NCBI RefSeq assembly: GCF_004684905.1
Contig: NZ_SRJC01000003.1
Coordinates: 62,001 to 126,000 of the forward strand
DNA: 64,000 nucleotides
Direction of reading: 5' to 3'
DNA from: Halobacillus salinus
GTDB taxonomy: Bacteria; Bacillota; Bacilli; Bacillales; Halobacillaceae
This document shows positions 53,495 to 63,056 of the stretch, piece after piece. The notes under the pieces are model-generated. The model made no database searches and was not told the origin of the DNA. It saw only the letters and a list, made by a program, of their open reading frames with translations. A program made the translations under genes and the position numbers. Position 1 is the first letter of the stretch; each line of letters starts with the position of its first letter.

Positions 53495-54442
53495 ATGGAA
53501 CTTTATCCAAGCTGTTACAGTGAACACGATTTATTGAAAGCGGTACTTGTTTGTTCCCCTGCGCCATTGGACGTGCCTGATCAACAAACTGCAACCGATG
53601 TCCAGTGGGAAAGCCCTTTTGACTATAAGAAGGCGGAACATCAACATGCAGCCATGGTAGAAGCTATAAAGGATTCTGGTGCGATGGTGATCGATTACTC
53701 TGTCTATATCGCGGAACAAGACAAGCCTTTTCATGACCAGTTGATTAACCGACTATTCACTAGAGACTTAGCAGGCGTTTGCGGAAAGACCGTCATCGGT
53801 GGAGAAGCAGCTACTTCCATGAGACGGCCGGAGTACATTTTGTCCCACCAATTACTTTCTCAGTGGATTCCATCTAATCAATTTGAGATGATCCGAGACG
53901 AGAAATGGAAAGCACTAGAGTTCGGGGATGTGTACGTGTTGAATCGCGATGCTGTTTTAATCAATGTCGGCGTGAGAAGCAGTATGGAGAGCGTCGAAGC
54001 GGTCCGCGAGAAGATGTTTGCTGCCGGTTTCTCCGAAGTCGCCGCAATCGACCTACCCCGTAGAGCAGATACGATGCACCTAGATATGAACGCTAATATG
54101 GTCGGGCCAAGACATTTTCTTGCCAAAAGTTATATGCGGTTCTTCCCTGTCCGCGTTCTGACTCAAGCGGGTGGTGCGTATTTCATGCTGGGAGATTTTC
54201 TGCACCGACATGGAATCGAGCCGGTCTGGACGAATGACATCAAGAGTACGCTCCCTGATATCAATTTCCTGAACTTGAACCCGGAAACGATTCTTGCAAG
54301 TTCCAAGAGAAATAAGCGTGTGCTCCATCACCATGACGTTCTAAAGTACCATAATGTCATTGAAGTGGAAGTGGATGAACTCGAGAAAGGCGGAGGGGGA
54401 ATCCGGTGCATGACGCTACCTTTGATCCGCGAATCTTCCTGA
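53495..54442 (+). CDS. Arginine deiminase/dimethylargininase family amidinohydrolase
   Basis: The 315-residue protein has the pentein-fold catalytic elements: FTRDLAGV substrate loop, His-x-Asp in TMHLDMNANMV and the C-terminal nucleophile cysteine in GGGGIRCMTLPL. It would hydrolyse arginine, dimethylarginine or a related guanidino compound to citrulline plus amine. The ATG at 53495 has AAGGAG at nine bases; ATG 53489 is too close. Adjacent permease may supply substrate. Confidence 0.88.
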   Translation: MELYPSCYSEHDLLKAVLVCSPAPLDVPDQQTATDVQWESPFDYKKAEHQHAAMVEAIKDSGAMVIDYSVYIAEQDKPFHDQLINRLFTRDLAGVCGKTVIGGEAATSMRRPEYILSHQLLSQWIPSNQFEMIRDEKWKALEFGDVYVLNRDAVLINVGVRSSMESVEAVREKMFAAGFSEVAAIDLPRRADTMHLDMNANMVGPRHFLAKSYMRFFPVRVLTQAGGAYFMLGDFLHRHGIEPVWTNDIKSTLPDINFLNLNPETILASSKRNKRVLHHHDVLKYHNVIEVEVDELEKGGGGIRCMTLPLIRESS

Positions 54443-54549
54443 TCAGATCCGATGTTGCTCGATGCCACATTTTTTTGACCCTTCCAACTAGATTCTCTCC
54501 AATTTTTGTCATAAGATAAGGAAAAGTGACGAATAAAAGGGGGATCATG

Positions 54550-56238
54550 ATGAGTATCACGTACCATCCAAAAGAACTTACAACCGAGCACATACTTGCA
54601 GAAGACATCTATAAAAACGATACTCTGGTGCTTCCCAAAGGGACAAAGATTTCGGACAACCATATTAAACGGTTTATAAAGTGGGGGTTAGATAGAATCC
54701 AAGTCGTCGGCGGAGAAAGCGAGACAGTCACCGTAGAGGAAGATACAAAGAATGAAAAGAAGCAACAGCAATTCCTTCATAAACTATTTCACCAACAGAT
54801 CGTAAAGCTTGTGAAAGAGACGAGGTACGGAGAGCTTCTAAACCCTTCTCAAACATTAGCAGAGGCACGAGAGCTGTTCATTAGAGTGTTACAGAACCCT
54901 CAAACCAAGAAGTTGTTGATGAAGCTTTATCACCATGATGAACACACCTTCACACATTCGATCGATGCCTTCATCCTTGGCTATTTCACGGGTAAGAAAG
55001 TGCTGAAGGGAGATGTAGAAGCCTTTGCCATCGGATGTTTGCTGCATGACATAGGCAAACTGCAAATCCCCCATCACATCTTAAAAAAACAGACAAAGCT
55101 TACAGGATACGAATATGAAATGATCCAAAACCACACAAAAAAAGGCCAAGCCATCTTACTAGAAAAAGATTACGAACAGGAAAAAGTTGAGCTTGCGAGG
55201 TCTCACCATGAGAAACTGAAGGGGACGGGATATCCAGACCAACTCAACGAGGCATATGACTATTTCTCGGATGAGTTACGTCTCCTTAGGGTTATCGATG
55301 TATATTCCGCTTTGACATTGGACCGCTCCTACAGAAAAGCTTTCAGCGCTCCGAAGGCTCTGATGATCCTCCTCTCTGAGCAGGAAGATTATGATCAGAA
55401 GATGCTGTATCATTTCATTGATACGCTCAATATCTATCCACCAAAAACAACCGTACAATTAAATGATGGTTCAGAAGCGGAAGTCGTGGAAATGCTAGAA
55501 TCACTGCCGACCATATGCAAAGTAAATGTAAATGGGAAAGCTTTCATGCTCCCCTCTGACAAATCGGTTTATATTGAAAGAATCATCAGCTGGCGTGAAA
55601 GGAAAGAAGAACGCTATCAAAAAGTTTGGAGGAAATTCATCCACTCTCTTCTTCACGAAGAAGACCAGAAAGTGCTTGAGTATATTTCCGAATTAGAAGA
55701 CGGATACAAAATAGAGGATGTTTTCATTCAACTATTTGAAAAAGCGATGAATGAAATGGAGCAGAAAGATCGCCAACAACAGATCAAGCGCTCTGAACTC
55801 CTCATCGCTCTGCCAAAGTTAAGAAGGATCATGGGTATCAAGAGCAACGAATACGCCAATGCCACCATCATGGAACAAGAGCCGGTCGTATTCATTACCG
55901 TAGGAGAGAAAGGGCATATACGAAATCAAATTCTAGCAGACCTCTTAGTTTCCACGGGTTATAAGCTCGAGTTATTAGAGGTCGAGGACTTGAACACTGA
56001 CCTGCCTCTGGAGGATTTTCTGCAGTACATATCAAAGTCGTCTGTAAAGAACTTGATTGTCTCAGGAACTCCTGCTCACTCCCAGACGATTCATGCGTTG
56101 TCCTCTCAGGTGAAAGATGTGAATAGTTTTATGAACGTATCCTTATTCAGCCACGAGAATTCATCGCCTTCCTTAACTGGGGAGCACTACGATTTGGTAT
56201 CATCACAAGCTAAATCGATCCTGCAGTTCATTTCCTAA
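54550..56238 (+). CDS. HD-GYP phosphodiesterase with a degenerate cobalamin-fold C-terminus
   Basis: The 562-residue protein has an N-terminal beta domain (about 1-65), an HD-GYP domain (about 120-305) with LLHDIGKLQIP (His 166), SHHEKLKGTGYP (His 219, GYP 227-229) and DVYSALTLDRSYR, and a C-terminal region (about 360-562). HD-GYP enzymes degrade cyclic di-GMP. The C-terminal region looks like a B12-binding cap plus Rossmann domain: VVFITVGEKGHIRN aligns with the window's cobalamin protein, but the E-x-H-x-x-G site reads E-x-G-x-x-R and the cap tryptophan is gone. It seems monocistronic. Confidence 0.85.
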   Translation: MSITYHPKELTTEHILAEDIYKNDTLVLPKGTKISDNHIKRFIKWGLDRIQVVGGESETVTVEEDTKNEKKQQQFLHKLFHQQIVKLVKETRYGELLNPSQTLAEARELFIRVLQNPQTKKLLMKLYHHDEHTFTHSIDAFILGYFTGKKVLKGDVEAFAIGCLLHDIGKLQIPHHILKKQTKLTGYEYEMIQNHTKKGQAILLEKDYEQEKVELARSHHEKLKGTGYPDQLNEAYDYFSDELRLLRVIDVYSALTLDRSYRKAFSAPKALMILLSEQEDYDQKMLYHFIDTLNIYPPKTTVQLNDGSEAEVVEMLESLPTICKVNVNGKAFMLPSDKSVYIERIISWRERKEERYQKVWRKFIHSLLHEEDQKVLEYISELEDGYKIEDVFIQLFEKAMNEMEQKDRQQQIKRSELLIALPKLRRIMGIKSNEYANATIMEQEPVVFITVGEKGHIRNQILADLLVSTGYKLELLEVEDLNTDLPLEDFLQYISKSSVKNLIVSGTPAHSQTIHALSSQVKDVNSFMNVSLFSHENSSPSLTGEHYDLVSSQAKSILQFIS

Positions 56239-56242
56239 TGCA

Positions 56243-56273
56243 AAAGGACATGCCCTTTCATAGGCATGTCCTT
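56243..56273 (+). terminator. Terminator of the HD-GYP gene
   Basis: aaaggacatgcc / ggcatgtccttt, a perfect 12-bp inverted repeat just after the stop; T tract is short. Confidence 0.75.
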
Positions 56274-56300
56274 TATGTTAGGTACGATTTTTGACCATAA

Positions 56301-56327
56301 AAAAACCACCAATATATGTATTGGTGG
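56301..56327 (-). terminator. ssrA terminator
   Basis: CCACCAAT / ATTGGTGG on the minus strand followed by seven T; the first arm includes the CCA end of the tmRNA. Confidence 0.88.
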
Positions 56328-56685
56328 AGACGGTGGGAGTCGAACCCACGTCCGGAGATATCGGCACTCGGGCTTCTACAAGCGTAGTCGATATATTATA
56401 TTTCGCATCCTCTTCGACCTACCGACAGGCTTCCGAGGTGCTAGCCTGATTAGTCTCTTCGTCCTTCCTCAGGCGGTGGAAGAACGCGTAGCCCACTTCA
56501 GTTTGGGACCCTTCGATCTAGCACATGGGCGATGCCAGGAAGGATCAGCTATAGACTACTTACGCAGCTACAGCTAGGTTTTCGTTAGATTCGCCAGTTA
56601 TATTTAGGCAAATGACGTTTTACGAGTCGTCGCCTCGACTTGCGACCCGAGCTCGACCTATCCCCGTCGAATCCGTAACGTCCCC
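56322..56685 (-). ncRNA. ssrA: Transfer-messenger RNA (tmRNA)
   Basis: On the minus strand the 5' end GGGGACGTTACGGATTCGAC and 3' end GTTCGACTCCCACCGTCTCCACCA (partly shown) form the tRNA-Ala-like acceptor arm with encoded CCA. The tag frame (56561-56596) reads Gly-Glu-Ser-Asn-Glu-Asn-Leu-Ala-Val-Ala-Ala then TAA, closely resembling the Staphylococcus aureus tag GKSNNNFAVAA. The RNA rescues stalled ribosomes with SmpB, whose gene is 90 bases upstream. Confidence 0.96.
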
Positions 56686-56775
56686 GTTAGGATTAAAACA
56701 GAGCGTCAAGCTCTTGTGCGTTTGTCGCCTCAAGCGACAATTAATATTATAGCACAATCACAATAAATATCAAGT

Positions 56776-57240
56776 CTACTTCAAGCTGTCCTTGATAGCA
56801 CGGTCGATTTCGCGATTCTGCTGCTTGCGTTTCAGGTCTTCACGCTTATCGTATTTCTTCTTGCCTCGTCCAAGACCGATCAGTACTTTCGCTACGCCAT
56901 TCTTGATATATACCTTTAACGGCACGAGCGAATAGCCTTTTTGCTGGGTTTGGCCGATCAATTGATTAATTTCTTTACGATGCAGTAAGAGCTTCCTTGC
57001 TCTTGTCGGTTCGTGATTGTAGATGTTTCCTTGCTCATACGGCGAGATATGCATATTGTGAAGGAAGACTTCCCCATTGTTCACGCGTGCGAAGCTGTCT
57101 TTCAAGTTGATTCGTCCATTACGGATCGACTTGATCTCCGTACCTTGAAGCACGATACCAGCTTCAAACGTCTCTTCAATCGTAAAGTCATGTCTGGCTT
57201 TTTTATTTTGAGCGATTGTTTTTCCATTTCCTCTTGGCAT
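56776..57240 (-). CDS. smpB: tmRNA-binding protein SmpB
   Basis: SmpB brings tmRNA into the stalled ribosome. The 154-residue protein has the standard start [29 protein letters not shown], the middle [15 protein letters not shown] and the basic tail [24 protein letters not shown]. It lies directly upstream of ssrA on the same strand. In B. subtilis rnr precedes it; here two plus-strand genes intervene. Confidence 0.97.
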   Translation of the reverse strand: MPRGNGKTIAQNKKARHDFTIEETFEAGIVLQGTEIKSIRNGRINLKDSFARVNNGEVFLHNMHISPYEQGNIYNHEPTRARKLLLHRKEINQLIGQTQQKGYSLVPLKVYIKNGVAKVLIGLGRGKKKYDKREDLKRKQQNREIDRAIKDSLK

Positions 57241-57400
57241 AACGGCTTTCCTCCTCTATTGCGTACCCTTCATTTTATCAAAAGTCCCCCTGATTTCCAA
57301 CGAATCCCCTCTTTTCCCTCCAAACATTATGAATGGACTTTTTTCTTCCATATATGAGACTATAATTTTAGAAAGTTCGAGTAAGAGGAGAGCGATAAAG

Positions 57401-58267
57401 ATGGAACAAGTTGCGCATGTTAAGATGCTCACTATAGATGACCTTCCCGCCTTAATGGCAATGGAAACAGGAATCGAAGACGATTATGTTGTTCGCATAT
57501 TTGACCGGTTGATCGAATCGGACAGTCATCAACTATTTGGTCTATTCCAAGAGGAACAGATGCTTGCCGTTGCAGGGTACAGCTTGTTCGGTCAGAATAA
57601 ATTCGCCATGCTCGGCCGGTTGCGGAGCGATCGTCGCTTCCAGCAGAAAGGAAATGCTACAAGACTGCTTGAACCAATCGTAGATCACTTGAAGCGTGTC
57701 CCGGATGTCGAGTGGGTAGGTGCGAATACACACCTAGGAAATATCCCCGCCCGCCGAGTACTGCAAAAGCTCGGCATCGAGCAAGGACCCGTCATCCATT
57801 ACCTAACGCTGAAAGAGCCTGAAAAACTTTCCGGCCATACAAAAGGTCCCGTATGGAACCGAGTGGAAGATTTGAATGAGAAATATCGTTTGTTGGACAG
57901 TTTGGAAAGCAATGCACTCGATATGTTCCCATATGAATGTTATTATCCCTTCCCTTATGACAAATCCTTATTCACAGACGACTACCTCGAGGAATCCAGC
58001 TTCTACTTAAGTCCTGACCAACAACGGTTTGTCATCATACGGAATGATACGAAGAAATACGATTACTCGCATGTGAAGTATTTCTGGGACGATCATTACG
58101 ACCAACCCGGCTTCTTTGAGACGTTACAAGATCACTGGAATCAAAACCCTGATAACGCAGGCTGCTGGATAGATTTTTCCGCTCAAGGCTTTAAGAATAT
58201 CCCGGATTTGTCCGCATATGATGTACAAGAACCATGGATCTTATATGGAAACTGGCAGCACTCCTGA
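57401..58267 (+). CDS. GNAT family acetyltransferase
   Basis: The 288-residue protein has a GNAT domain in its first 150 residues (FAMLGRLRSDRRFQQKGNATRLLEPIV is the acetyl-CoA-binding stretch with R-x2-x-G-x-A) and a second, less conserved C-terminal half that may be another GNAT-like fold. Substrate is unknown. ATG 57401 follows AGAGGAGAG; the longer frame from 57329 lacks a site. TATAAT at 57361-57366 is a likely -10 element. Confidence 0.8.
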   Translation: MEQVAHVKMLTIDDLPALMAMETGIEDDYVVRIFDRLIESDSHQLFGLFQEEQMLAVAGYSLFGQNKFAMLGRLRSDRRFQQKGNATRLLEPIVDHLKRVPDVEWVGANTHLGNIPARRVLQKLGIEQGPVIHYLTLKEPEKLSGHTKGPVWNRVEDLNEKYRLLDSLESNALDMFPYECYYPFPYDKSLFTDDYLEESSFYLSPDQQRFVIIRNDTKKYDYSHVKYFWDDHYDQPGFFETLQDHWNQNPDNAGCWIDFSAQGFKNIPDLSAYDVQEPWILYGNWQHS

Positions 58268-58292
58268 ATCACGTACACATTCTAACTACCTG

Positions 58293-58325
58293 AAGCCCCT
58301 CTTGAAGATTTCGAGGGGCTTTTAT
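58293..58325 (+). terminator. Terminator of the GNAT gene
   Basis: aagcccctc / gaggggctt stem followed by ttattg. Confidence 0.8.
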
Positions 58326-58457
58326 TGAACCAAAATCCCTCTTAACATTGTTAAAGCCTTTTCATTGTGATGGTTCTGTGACAACCGTTGACATCGCTTG
58401 GCGTCGTCATTAAAATCCTCTAAGGATAATTTAAAATGCGTAGAAAGGAACATGGAA

Positions 58458-58877
58458 ATGAACTTTTTATTTGCAGCTCGCCTGCTAGATGAGGGACACG
58501 CACTGTCACGTAAATCATGGAACAATCAAGGCTATATTTTCAAAGACGATAGAGGACGCATGCAGTTTTTCGACCACAACGAACCACATGTCTATCAGCC
58601 GAATGTGGAAGACACGCTCGCGGATGACTGGGTAGAAACTGCTAAAGACAGTTGGACGTTCGTTTCTGTCGCTCATGAAGCGGAGCTTGTAAAAGACAAG
58701 CTGTTCGTTTCTTATCAGATCTGCTCCAAAGAAGACGGGGTTGTGAAAAACAACCACCAGATCGATGAAGTGGAGCTTTCGACTTGGGCACGCTGTGTCG
58801 AGTTCGACTTGGACCAAACGGCCACCCATTTGAATGAACAAGATATCGCTCAAGTGAGAAGCGCTGTGAGTGCATAA
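58458..58877 (+). CDS. Tad2-like (DUF2829) domain protein with C-terminal extension
   Basis: The first 60 residues of this 139-residue protein (NFLFAARLLDEGHALSRKSW, then NNQGYI and TLADDWVE) match the DUF2829/Tad2-like domain: helix with A-x2-LL-x-x-G, then R-K-x-W-N, then L-A-x-D-W. Phage Tad2 proteins sequester the cyclic ADP-ribose signal of Thoeris defence. Here the gene is chromosomal, no phage gene or Thoeris locus is in view, and a 75-residue unknown C-terminal part is added. ATG 58458 is eight bases after AAAGGA. Confidence 0.7.
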   Translation: MNFLFAARLLDEGHALSRKSWNNQGYIFKDDRGRMQFFDHNEPHVYQPNVEDTLADDWVETAKDSWTFVSVAHEAELVKDKLFVSYQICSKEDGVVKNNHQIDEVELSTWARCVEFDLDQTATHLNEQDIAQVRSAVSA

Positions 58878-58883
58878 AGATAT

Positions 58884-58924
58884 AAAAAAGCGTAAGAGGG
58901 AGACATCCCTCTTACGCTTTTTTT
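58884..58924. terminator. Bidirectional terminator between Tad2-like gene and rnr
   Basis: aagcgtaagaggga / tccctcttacgctt hairpin with A6 before and T8 after. Confidence 0.9.
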
Positions 58925-58926
58925 CA

Positions 58927-61224
58927 TTACTTTTTCTTCTTACGTCCCTTTTTCGGGACACCTTTGTTTTTGTAAAACGGTTTATTACCTTTTTGTTTCT
59001 TCTTTTTCTTACGGTCACGGACTTTGCGATCCGGTGATTTGGAATCGATTTTCTTCGGTCGCTCTGGACGTTTAGGGCGTTCCTTCCGTGGCTTCATCCC
59101 ATCGATTTCGAAATCTACGACACGCTCGTCCAAGTTGACGTTTGTGACACGGATGGTCACTTCATCCCCAATACGGAAGACGTTACCGGTCCGTTCCCCA
59201 ATCATAGCGAACTGTTTTTCGTGGAATTGATAATAATCATCTGTCAGGGTACTAACGTGGACCAGACCTTCCACGGTATTCGGCAATTCGACGAACATAC
59301 CGAAGCTTGTGACAGAGCTGATTACACCCTCATACTCTTCCCCGATTTTATCTTGCATGTATTCTGCTTTCTTCAGATCGTCTGTTTCCCGCTCTGCATC
59401 AACAGCTGCTCGCTCCATTTCAGATGAATGGCGAGCAATTTCAGGAAGCTGGTCTTTCCAGTGCTTCTGAGTTTTTTGATCCAACTTCTCTTCTACTAAA
59501 TACGTTCGGATGAGACGGTGTACGATCAAGTCCGGATAACGACGGATCGGCGATGTGAAGTGGGTATAGAAATCTGTCGCCAGACCGAAGTGGCCCAGGC
59601 TTTGAGGATCATACTTCGCCTGCTGCATCGAACGAAGCATCAATTTCGAAATGATCATATCCTCTTGTGTACCCTTCACTTCCTCCAGGACTTTCTGTAA
59701 CGCTTGTGGATGAACATTATCCGCAGTCCCTTTCACGACGTAGCCCATATTCGCTACAAACTCGAAGAAGTTCTGCAATTTGCCTTCGTCCGGGTCTTGG
59801 TGGACACGGTGGATGAACGGCACTTCCATCCAATGGAAGTGTTCTGCAATCGTTTCGTTCGCTGCAAGCATGAATTCTTCGATGAGGCGTTCAGCGACGG
59901 AACGCTCACGCAAGCGTACATCGACTGCTTTCCCTTCCTCATCAACTACGACGCCCGCTTCCTTAAAGTCGAAGTCAATCGCACCGCGACGCATTCGCTT
60001 TTCACGAAGTGTCTTCGCAAGTCCTGCCATATCACGGAACATTGGGACGAGGCTTTTATATTTTTCGATCAATTCCTCATCATCGTCTTCAAGAATGCTG
60101 TTTACGTCCTTATATGTCATCCGCTCATTCGTTTTGATAACACTTTGGAAAATTTCATGACCGACGACGTCTCCACTCGCGTCAATCTCCATTTCACAAG
60201 ATAATGTGAGACGATCGACTTGAGGATTCAAGGAACATATCCCGTTTGATAAACGGTGCGGAATCATCGGAATGACTCGATCGACTAAGTACACACTTGT
60301 CGCTCGTTCCCTTGCCTCCTGATCTATCGGAGAGCCTTCCCCTACGTAGTAGGTAACATCGGCAATGTGAACACCAAGCTTAAAGTTGCCATTCTCCAAT
60401 TTCTTAACGGTTACGGCATCATCTAAGTCTTTAGCATCCGCCCCATCGATGGTAACGATGGTTTCATCACGCAAGTCTCTTCGGTTCTTTATTTCGTCCT
60501 CGGAAATTTGATCAGGGGTTTCTGCCGCTTGCTCAAGTACTTCATCTGGAAACTCCACTTTGATACCGTGTTTATGGATGATGGAGATAATATCAATACC
60601 TGGGTCGTTCTTATGCCCAAGTATTTCCGTGATCTCCCCTTCTGCACTCATTCTATCCTCTGGGAATTTCGTAATTTCGACAATGACTTTATGCCCGTCG
60701 ACTGCTCCGTTCGTTTGCCCTTTTGGAATGAAAATATCGTTCGGAATCCGCTTGTCATCTGCAATGACGAAGCCAAAGTTACGACTTGATTCGTACGTAC
60801 CAACGATGCGAGTCGTGGCACGTTCTACGATACGGATGACGGTACCTTCCGGGCGTTGCCCTTCATCATCACGCTTCTCGATCCGGACAAGGACTTTGTC
60901 GTTGTTCATGGCAGAATGCAAATCGGAATGGTGAATGTAGACATCATCTTTGTCTTCTTCATCTGGTATCAAGAAAGCGAATCCTTTAGCGTGCATTTGG
61001 ATGCGACCGCGAATCAAATTCATTTTCTCCGGGAGACCGAAGCGGTTCTTTCTTGTCCGGACTAATTCCCCTTCTTCTTCAAGAGCATTCAACGTCTTCA
61101 TCAATTCTCGGAAACCACCGGCGTCTTCCAGTTGGAGTTCATCTTCAAGTTCTTGGACGGATAATGGCTTCGATGCTGTTTCTTTGAAATAGTCTAATAT
61201 CTGCTGCTTTAACTCTTCATTCAT
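58927..61224 (-). CDS. rnr: Ribonuclease R
   Basis: RNase R is a processive 3'-5' exoribonuclease that degrades structured RNA and non-stop mRNA in trans-translation. The 765-residue protein has N-terminal winged helix and cold-shock domains, the RNB catalytic core with [13 protein letters not shown] carrying the metal-binding aspartates, an S1 domain ([20 protein letters not shown]) and a very basic Lys-rich tail ([16 protein letters not shown]). ATG at 61222-61224 has GGAGG upstream; it lies 35 bases after est. Confidence 0.96.
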   Translation of the reverse strand: MNEELKQQILDYFKETASKPLSVQELEDELQLEDAGGFRELMKTLNALEEEGELVRTRKNRFGLPEKMNLIRGRIQMHAKGFAFLIPDEEDKDDVYIHHSDLHSAMNNDKVLVRIEKRDDEGQRPEGTVIRIVERATTRIVGTYESSRNFGFVIADDKRIPNDIFIPKGQTNGAVDGHKVIVEITKFPEDRMSAEGEITEILGHKNDPGIDIISIIHKHGIKVEFPDEVLEQAAETPDQISEDEIKNRRDLRDETIVTIDGADAKDLDDAVTVKKLENGNFKLGVHIADVTYYVGEGSPIDQEARERATSVYLVDRVIPMIPHRLSNGICSLNPQVDRLTLSCEMEIDASGDVVGHEIFQSVIKTNERMTYKDVNSILEDDDEELIEKYKSLVPMFRDMAGLAKTLREKRMRRGAIDFDFKEAGVVVDEEGKAVDVRLRERSVAERLIEEFMLAANETIAEHFHWMEVPFIHRVHQDPDEGKLQNFFEFVANMGYVVKGTADNVHPQALQKVLEEVKGTQEDMIISKLMLRSMQQAKYDPQSLGHFGLATDFYTHFTSPIRRYPDLIVHRLIRTYLVEEKLDQKTQKHWKDQLPEIARHSSEMERAAVDAERETDDLKKAEYMQDKIGEEYEGVISSVTSFGMFVELPNTVEGLVHVSTLTDDYYQFHEKQFAMIGERTGNVFRIGDEVTIRVTNVNLDERVVDFEIDGMKPRKERPKRPERPKKIDSKSPDRKVRDRKKKKKQKGNKPFYKNKGVPKKGRKKKK

Positions 61225-61258
61225 TTCTCCATACCTCCTTCGGTATAGGGACACTGTA

Positions 61259-62002
61259 TTATGACCAGTCTAGGGACTCCAGGAAGGCAAGCACATCTTC
61301 GTACAGCTGTTCCTTTTCCTTATCCATGGTGATAACATGTCCTGAGTTTTTGTACCATTTAATATCTTTTTGATCTGCTTCTACTTGTTCATAGATGTAG
61401 TTCGCACTTTCCGTGTTGATCATGTCATCCTGTTCCGCTTGCACTACGAATGTCGGTGTGTAGATCTGGTCCACATCATCATGTACACTCTCGATAAGCT
61501 TTCCGAGCTCTTGGAACATCGGTTCGGACTTCTCTAACATGTCTTCTACTTCTTGATCGATCGTTTCTTGGTCTTTCCCTTCCAACTGCTTGTACTGTCT
61601 TGCTTTGAATTCGAACCCTTGGGTAAGCTGCTTCTCGTTATCGAAAAACATCGGAGAACACATCGTGATGACTCCTTTCAACGGTTCGGAATAAGCAAGT
61701 TTCAAGCCAAGCACGCCACCAAGGGACAAGCCGGCAACGGCAATCTTTTCGTATCCCAGTTCCTTCAGGTGGTTCAATGCTTCTCTCACATCTTCCCACC
61801 ACTGTTCAGGCCGTGCATCAATCAATGCTTCCAGTTCTTGTCCATGTCCTCTGTAAATAGGAGCATGAGATGTATAGCCATGCTTCTGCAAGAAACGTCC
61901 AAGCATCCTCACATCTGCTGAATGACCTGTAAATCCATGTAGTAATAATACCGCACGTTCGCCTTCCTCAAACGTAAAGGGCTTCGGTTGTTTAATTTTC
62001 AT
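61259..62002 (-). CDS. Carboxylesterase (YvaK/Est30-like)
   Basis: The 247-residue alpha/beta hydrolase matches the Geobacillus Est30/YvaK monoacylglycerol-lipase family: [20 protein letters not shown] as oxyanion segment, nucleophile Ser in [11 protein letters not shown], Asp in [12 protein letters not shown] and His in [10 protein letters not shown]. It is cytosolic. Position between secG and rnr is conserved in Bacillus. Confidence 0.92.
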   Translation of the reverse strand: MKIKQPKPFTFEEGERAVLLLHGFTGHSADVRMLGRFLQKHGYTSHAPIYRGHGQELEALIDARPEQWWEDVREALNHLKELGYEKIAVAGLSLGGVLGLKLAYSEPLKGVITMCSPMFFDNEKQLTQGFEFKARQYKQLEGKDQETIDQEVEDMLEKSEPMFQELGKLIESVHDDVDQIYTPTFVVQAEQDDMINTESANYIYEQVEADQKDIKWYKNSGHVITMDKEKEQLYEDVLAFLESLDWS

Positions 62003-62142
62003 ATTTTGATTCTCCTTACTTCATCTATTTCCTTATTTGTATATTTCATTCTTCTTCCTCGCGCTTTCTATAATATCCCACTATCCAGGTAGCGTAAATG
62101 AATGCACATCTTGCATTAAAATGGAAGAATGTCTGCATATAG

Positions 62143-62172
62143 AAAAACCGCGCTTGTTCAATAAGCGCGGTT
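62143..62172 (-). terminator. Hairpin between secG and est
   Basis: aaccgcgctt / aagcgcggtt with TTTTTC on the minus strand after secG. It would limit readthrough into est-rnr. Confidence 0.8.
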
Positions 62173-62184
62173 TGCTTTCCTATA

Positions 62185-62418
62185 TTAACCTAGGATATAA
62201 GCGGACAAGAAAGCCAATACGAAGAAAAGGACACCTGTGATAATCGTCGCTTTATGCAATACGGCATCTATTCCGCGTGCTTTTTGTTTCCCAAACAATT
62301 GCTCCGCTCCACCAGAAATAGCTCCTGAAAGACCGGCACTTTTACCTGATTGAAGCAAGACAAGAACGATAAGAGCAATTGTATCGATCACTAATAAAGT
62401 AATTGCAAGTGTTTCCAT
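62185..62418 (-). CDS. secG: Preprotein translocase subunit SecG
   Basis: The 77-residue membrane protein has two hydrophobic helices ([17 protein letters not shown] and [17 protein letters not shown]) around the conserved [25 protein letters not shown] loop. It assists SecYEG protein export. ATG at 62416-62418 is preferred over an upstream in-frame GTG because AGGAGGT lies about ten bases ahead. It begins the secG-est-rnr region. Confidence 0.95.
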   Translation of the reverse strand: METLAITLLVIDTIALIVLVLLQSGKSAGLSGAISGGAEQLFGKQKARGIDAVLHKATIITGVLFFVLAFLSAYILG

Positions 62419-62505
62419 GATGTGCCACACCTCCTAAAGACGTACAAATGACTAGTTTAAATGTAGCACAAAAGGGGATGTTCATCAACAACAATCTCAC
62501 GTCTA

Positions 62506-62535
62506 TTGACATTGATAATCATTTTCAATTATGAT
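62506..62535 (+). promoter_or_regulatory. Promoter with embedded Fur box
   Basis: TTGACA, an 18-base spacer and TATGAT. The spacer holds TGATAATCATTTTCA (62513-62527), matching the Fur 7-1-7 consensus TGATAATNATTATCA at 14 of 15 positions. Iron-bound Fur would block polymerase. Confidence 0.8.
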
Positions 62536-62554
62536 GTTGATGAGGTGATTACAT

Positions 62555-63049
62555 ATGAATCCATCTTGGAAACATGAATTGCAGACGTTCGTTGATGAGC
62601 TTATGGAGCACGTCTATCAATGGCCCGTACACGAACGTTCCACTATACGCATTCTTCAATTAATAGAACGAAAACAGCGACAGATCGATCGCTCACATTT
62701 TCCGGACTACGGATGTTATTTTTTACAGCTCGCTCAGATCATCGATCACTTCCTTCATGCTGCGCTTGATCAGAGTGCTGACCTTTCATGGTTCTGTAAG
62801 TATTGGGAGACGTTTGATAAAGAAAACAAGTTAACGCTGAATAACGTCATTATTGAAGAAAAAGATAATCAAAGGACCTTCAAGAAGTTTGTTTTACAAC
62901 GAGATGAAACGGCAATCAACTACTATTGCAAGTCAGCGATACAATGCTCCTATCACATGTTTCAATCTCCACCAGACCGAATTGAAACCTTTCATTTATT
63001 ATCAGGACAGTTCCACACAGAATGGAGCAACACTTCCATCCCTTCCTGA
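62555..63049 (+). CDS. Fur-controlled protein of unknown function
   Basis: The 164-residue soluble protein (HELQTFVDELMEHVYQWPVH near the start) is helix-rich in its first 75 residues, followed by a mixed part. It has four cysteines, at about residues 54, 81, 125 and 130. GAGGTGAT precedes the ATG. I know no matching family. The perfect-looking Fur site suggests a role in iron limitation, for example uptake, sparing or heme use. A strong terminator ends the unit, so it is monocistronic. Confidence 0.7.
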   Translation: MNPSWKHELQTFVDELMEHVYQWPVHERSTIRILQLIERKQRQIDRSHFPDYGCYFLQLAQIIDHFLHAALDQSADLSWFCKYWETFDKENKLTLNNVIIEEKDNQRTFKKFVLQRDETAINYYCKSAIQCSYHMFQSPPDRIETFHLLSGQFHTEWSNTSIPS

Positions 63050-63056
63050 CCTTTCC

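Noticed and set aside
59704-60204. 166-codon plus-strand open frame inside rnr
   Set aside because: Fully antisense to the catalytic RNB domain of a clear RNase R gene, with no start signal.
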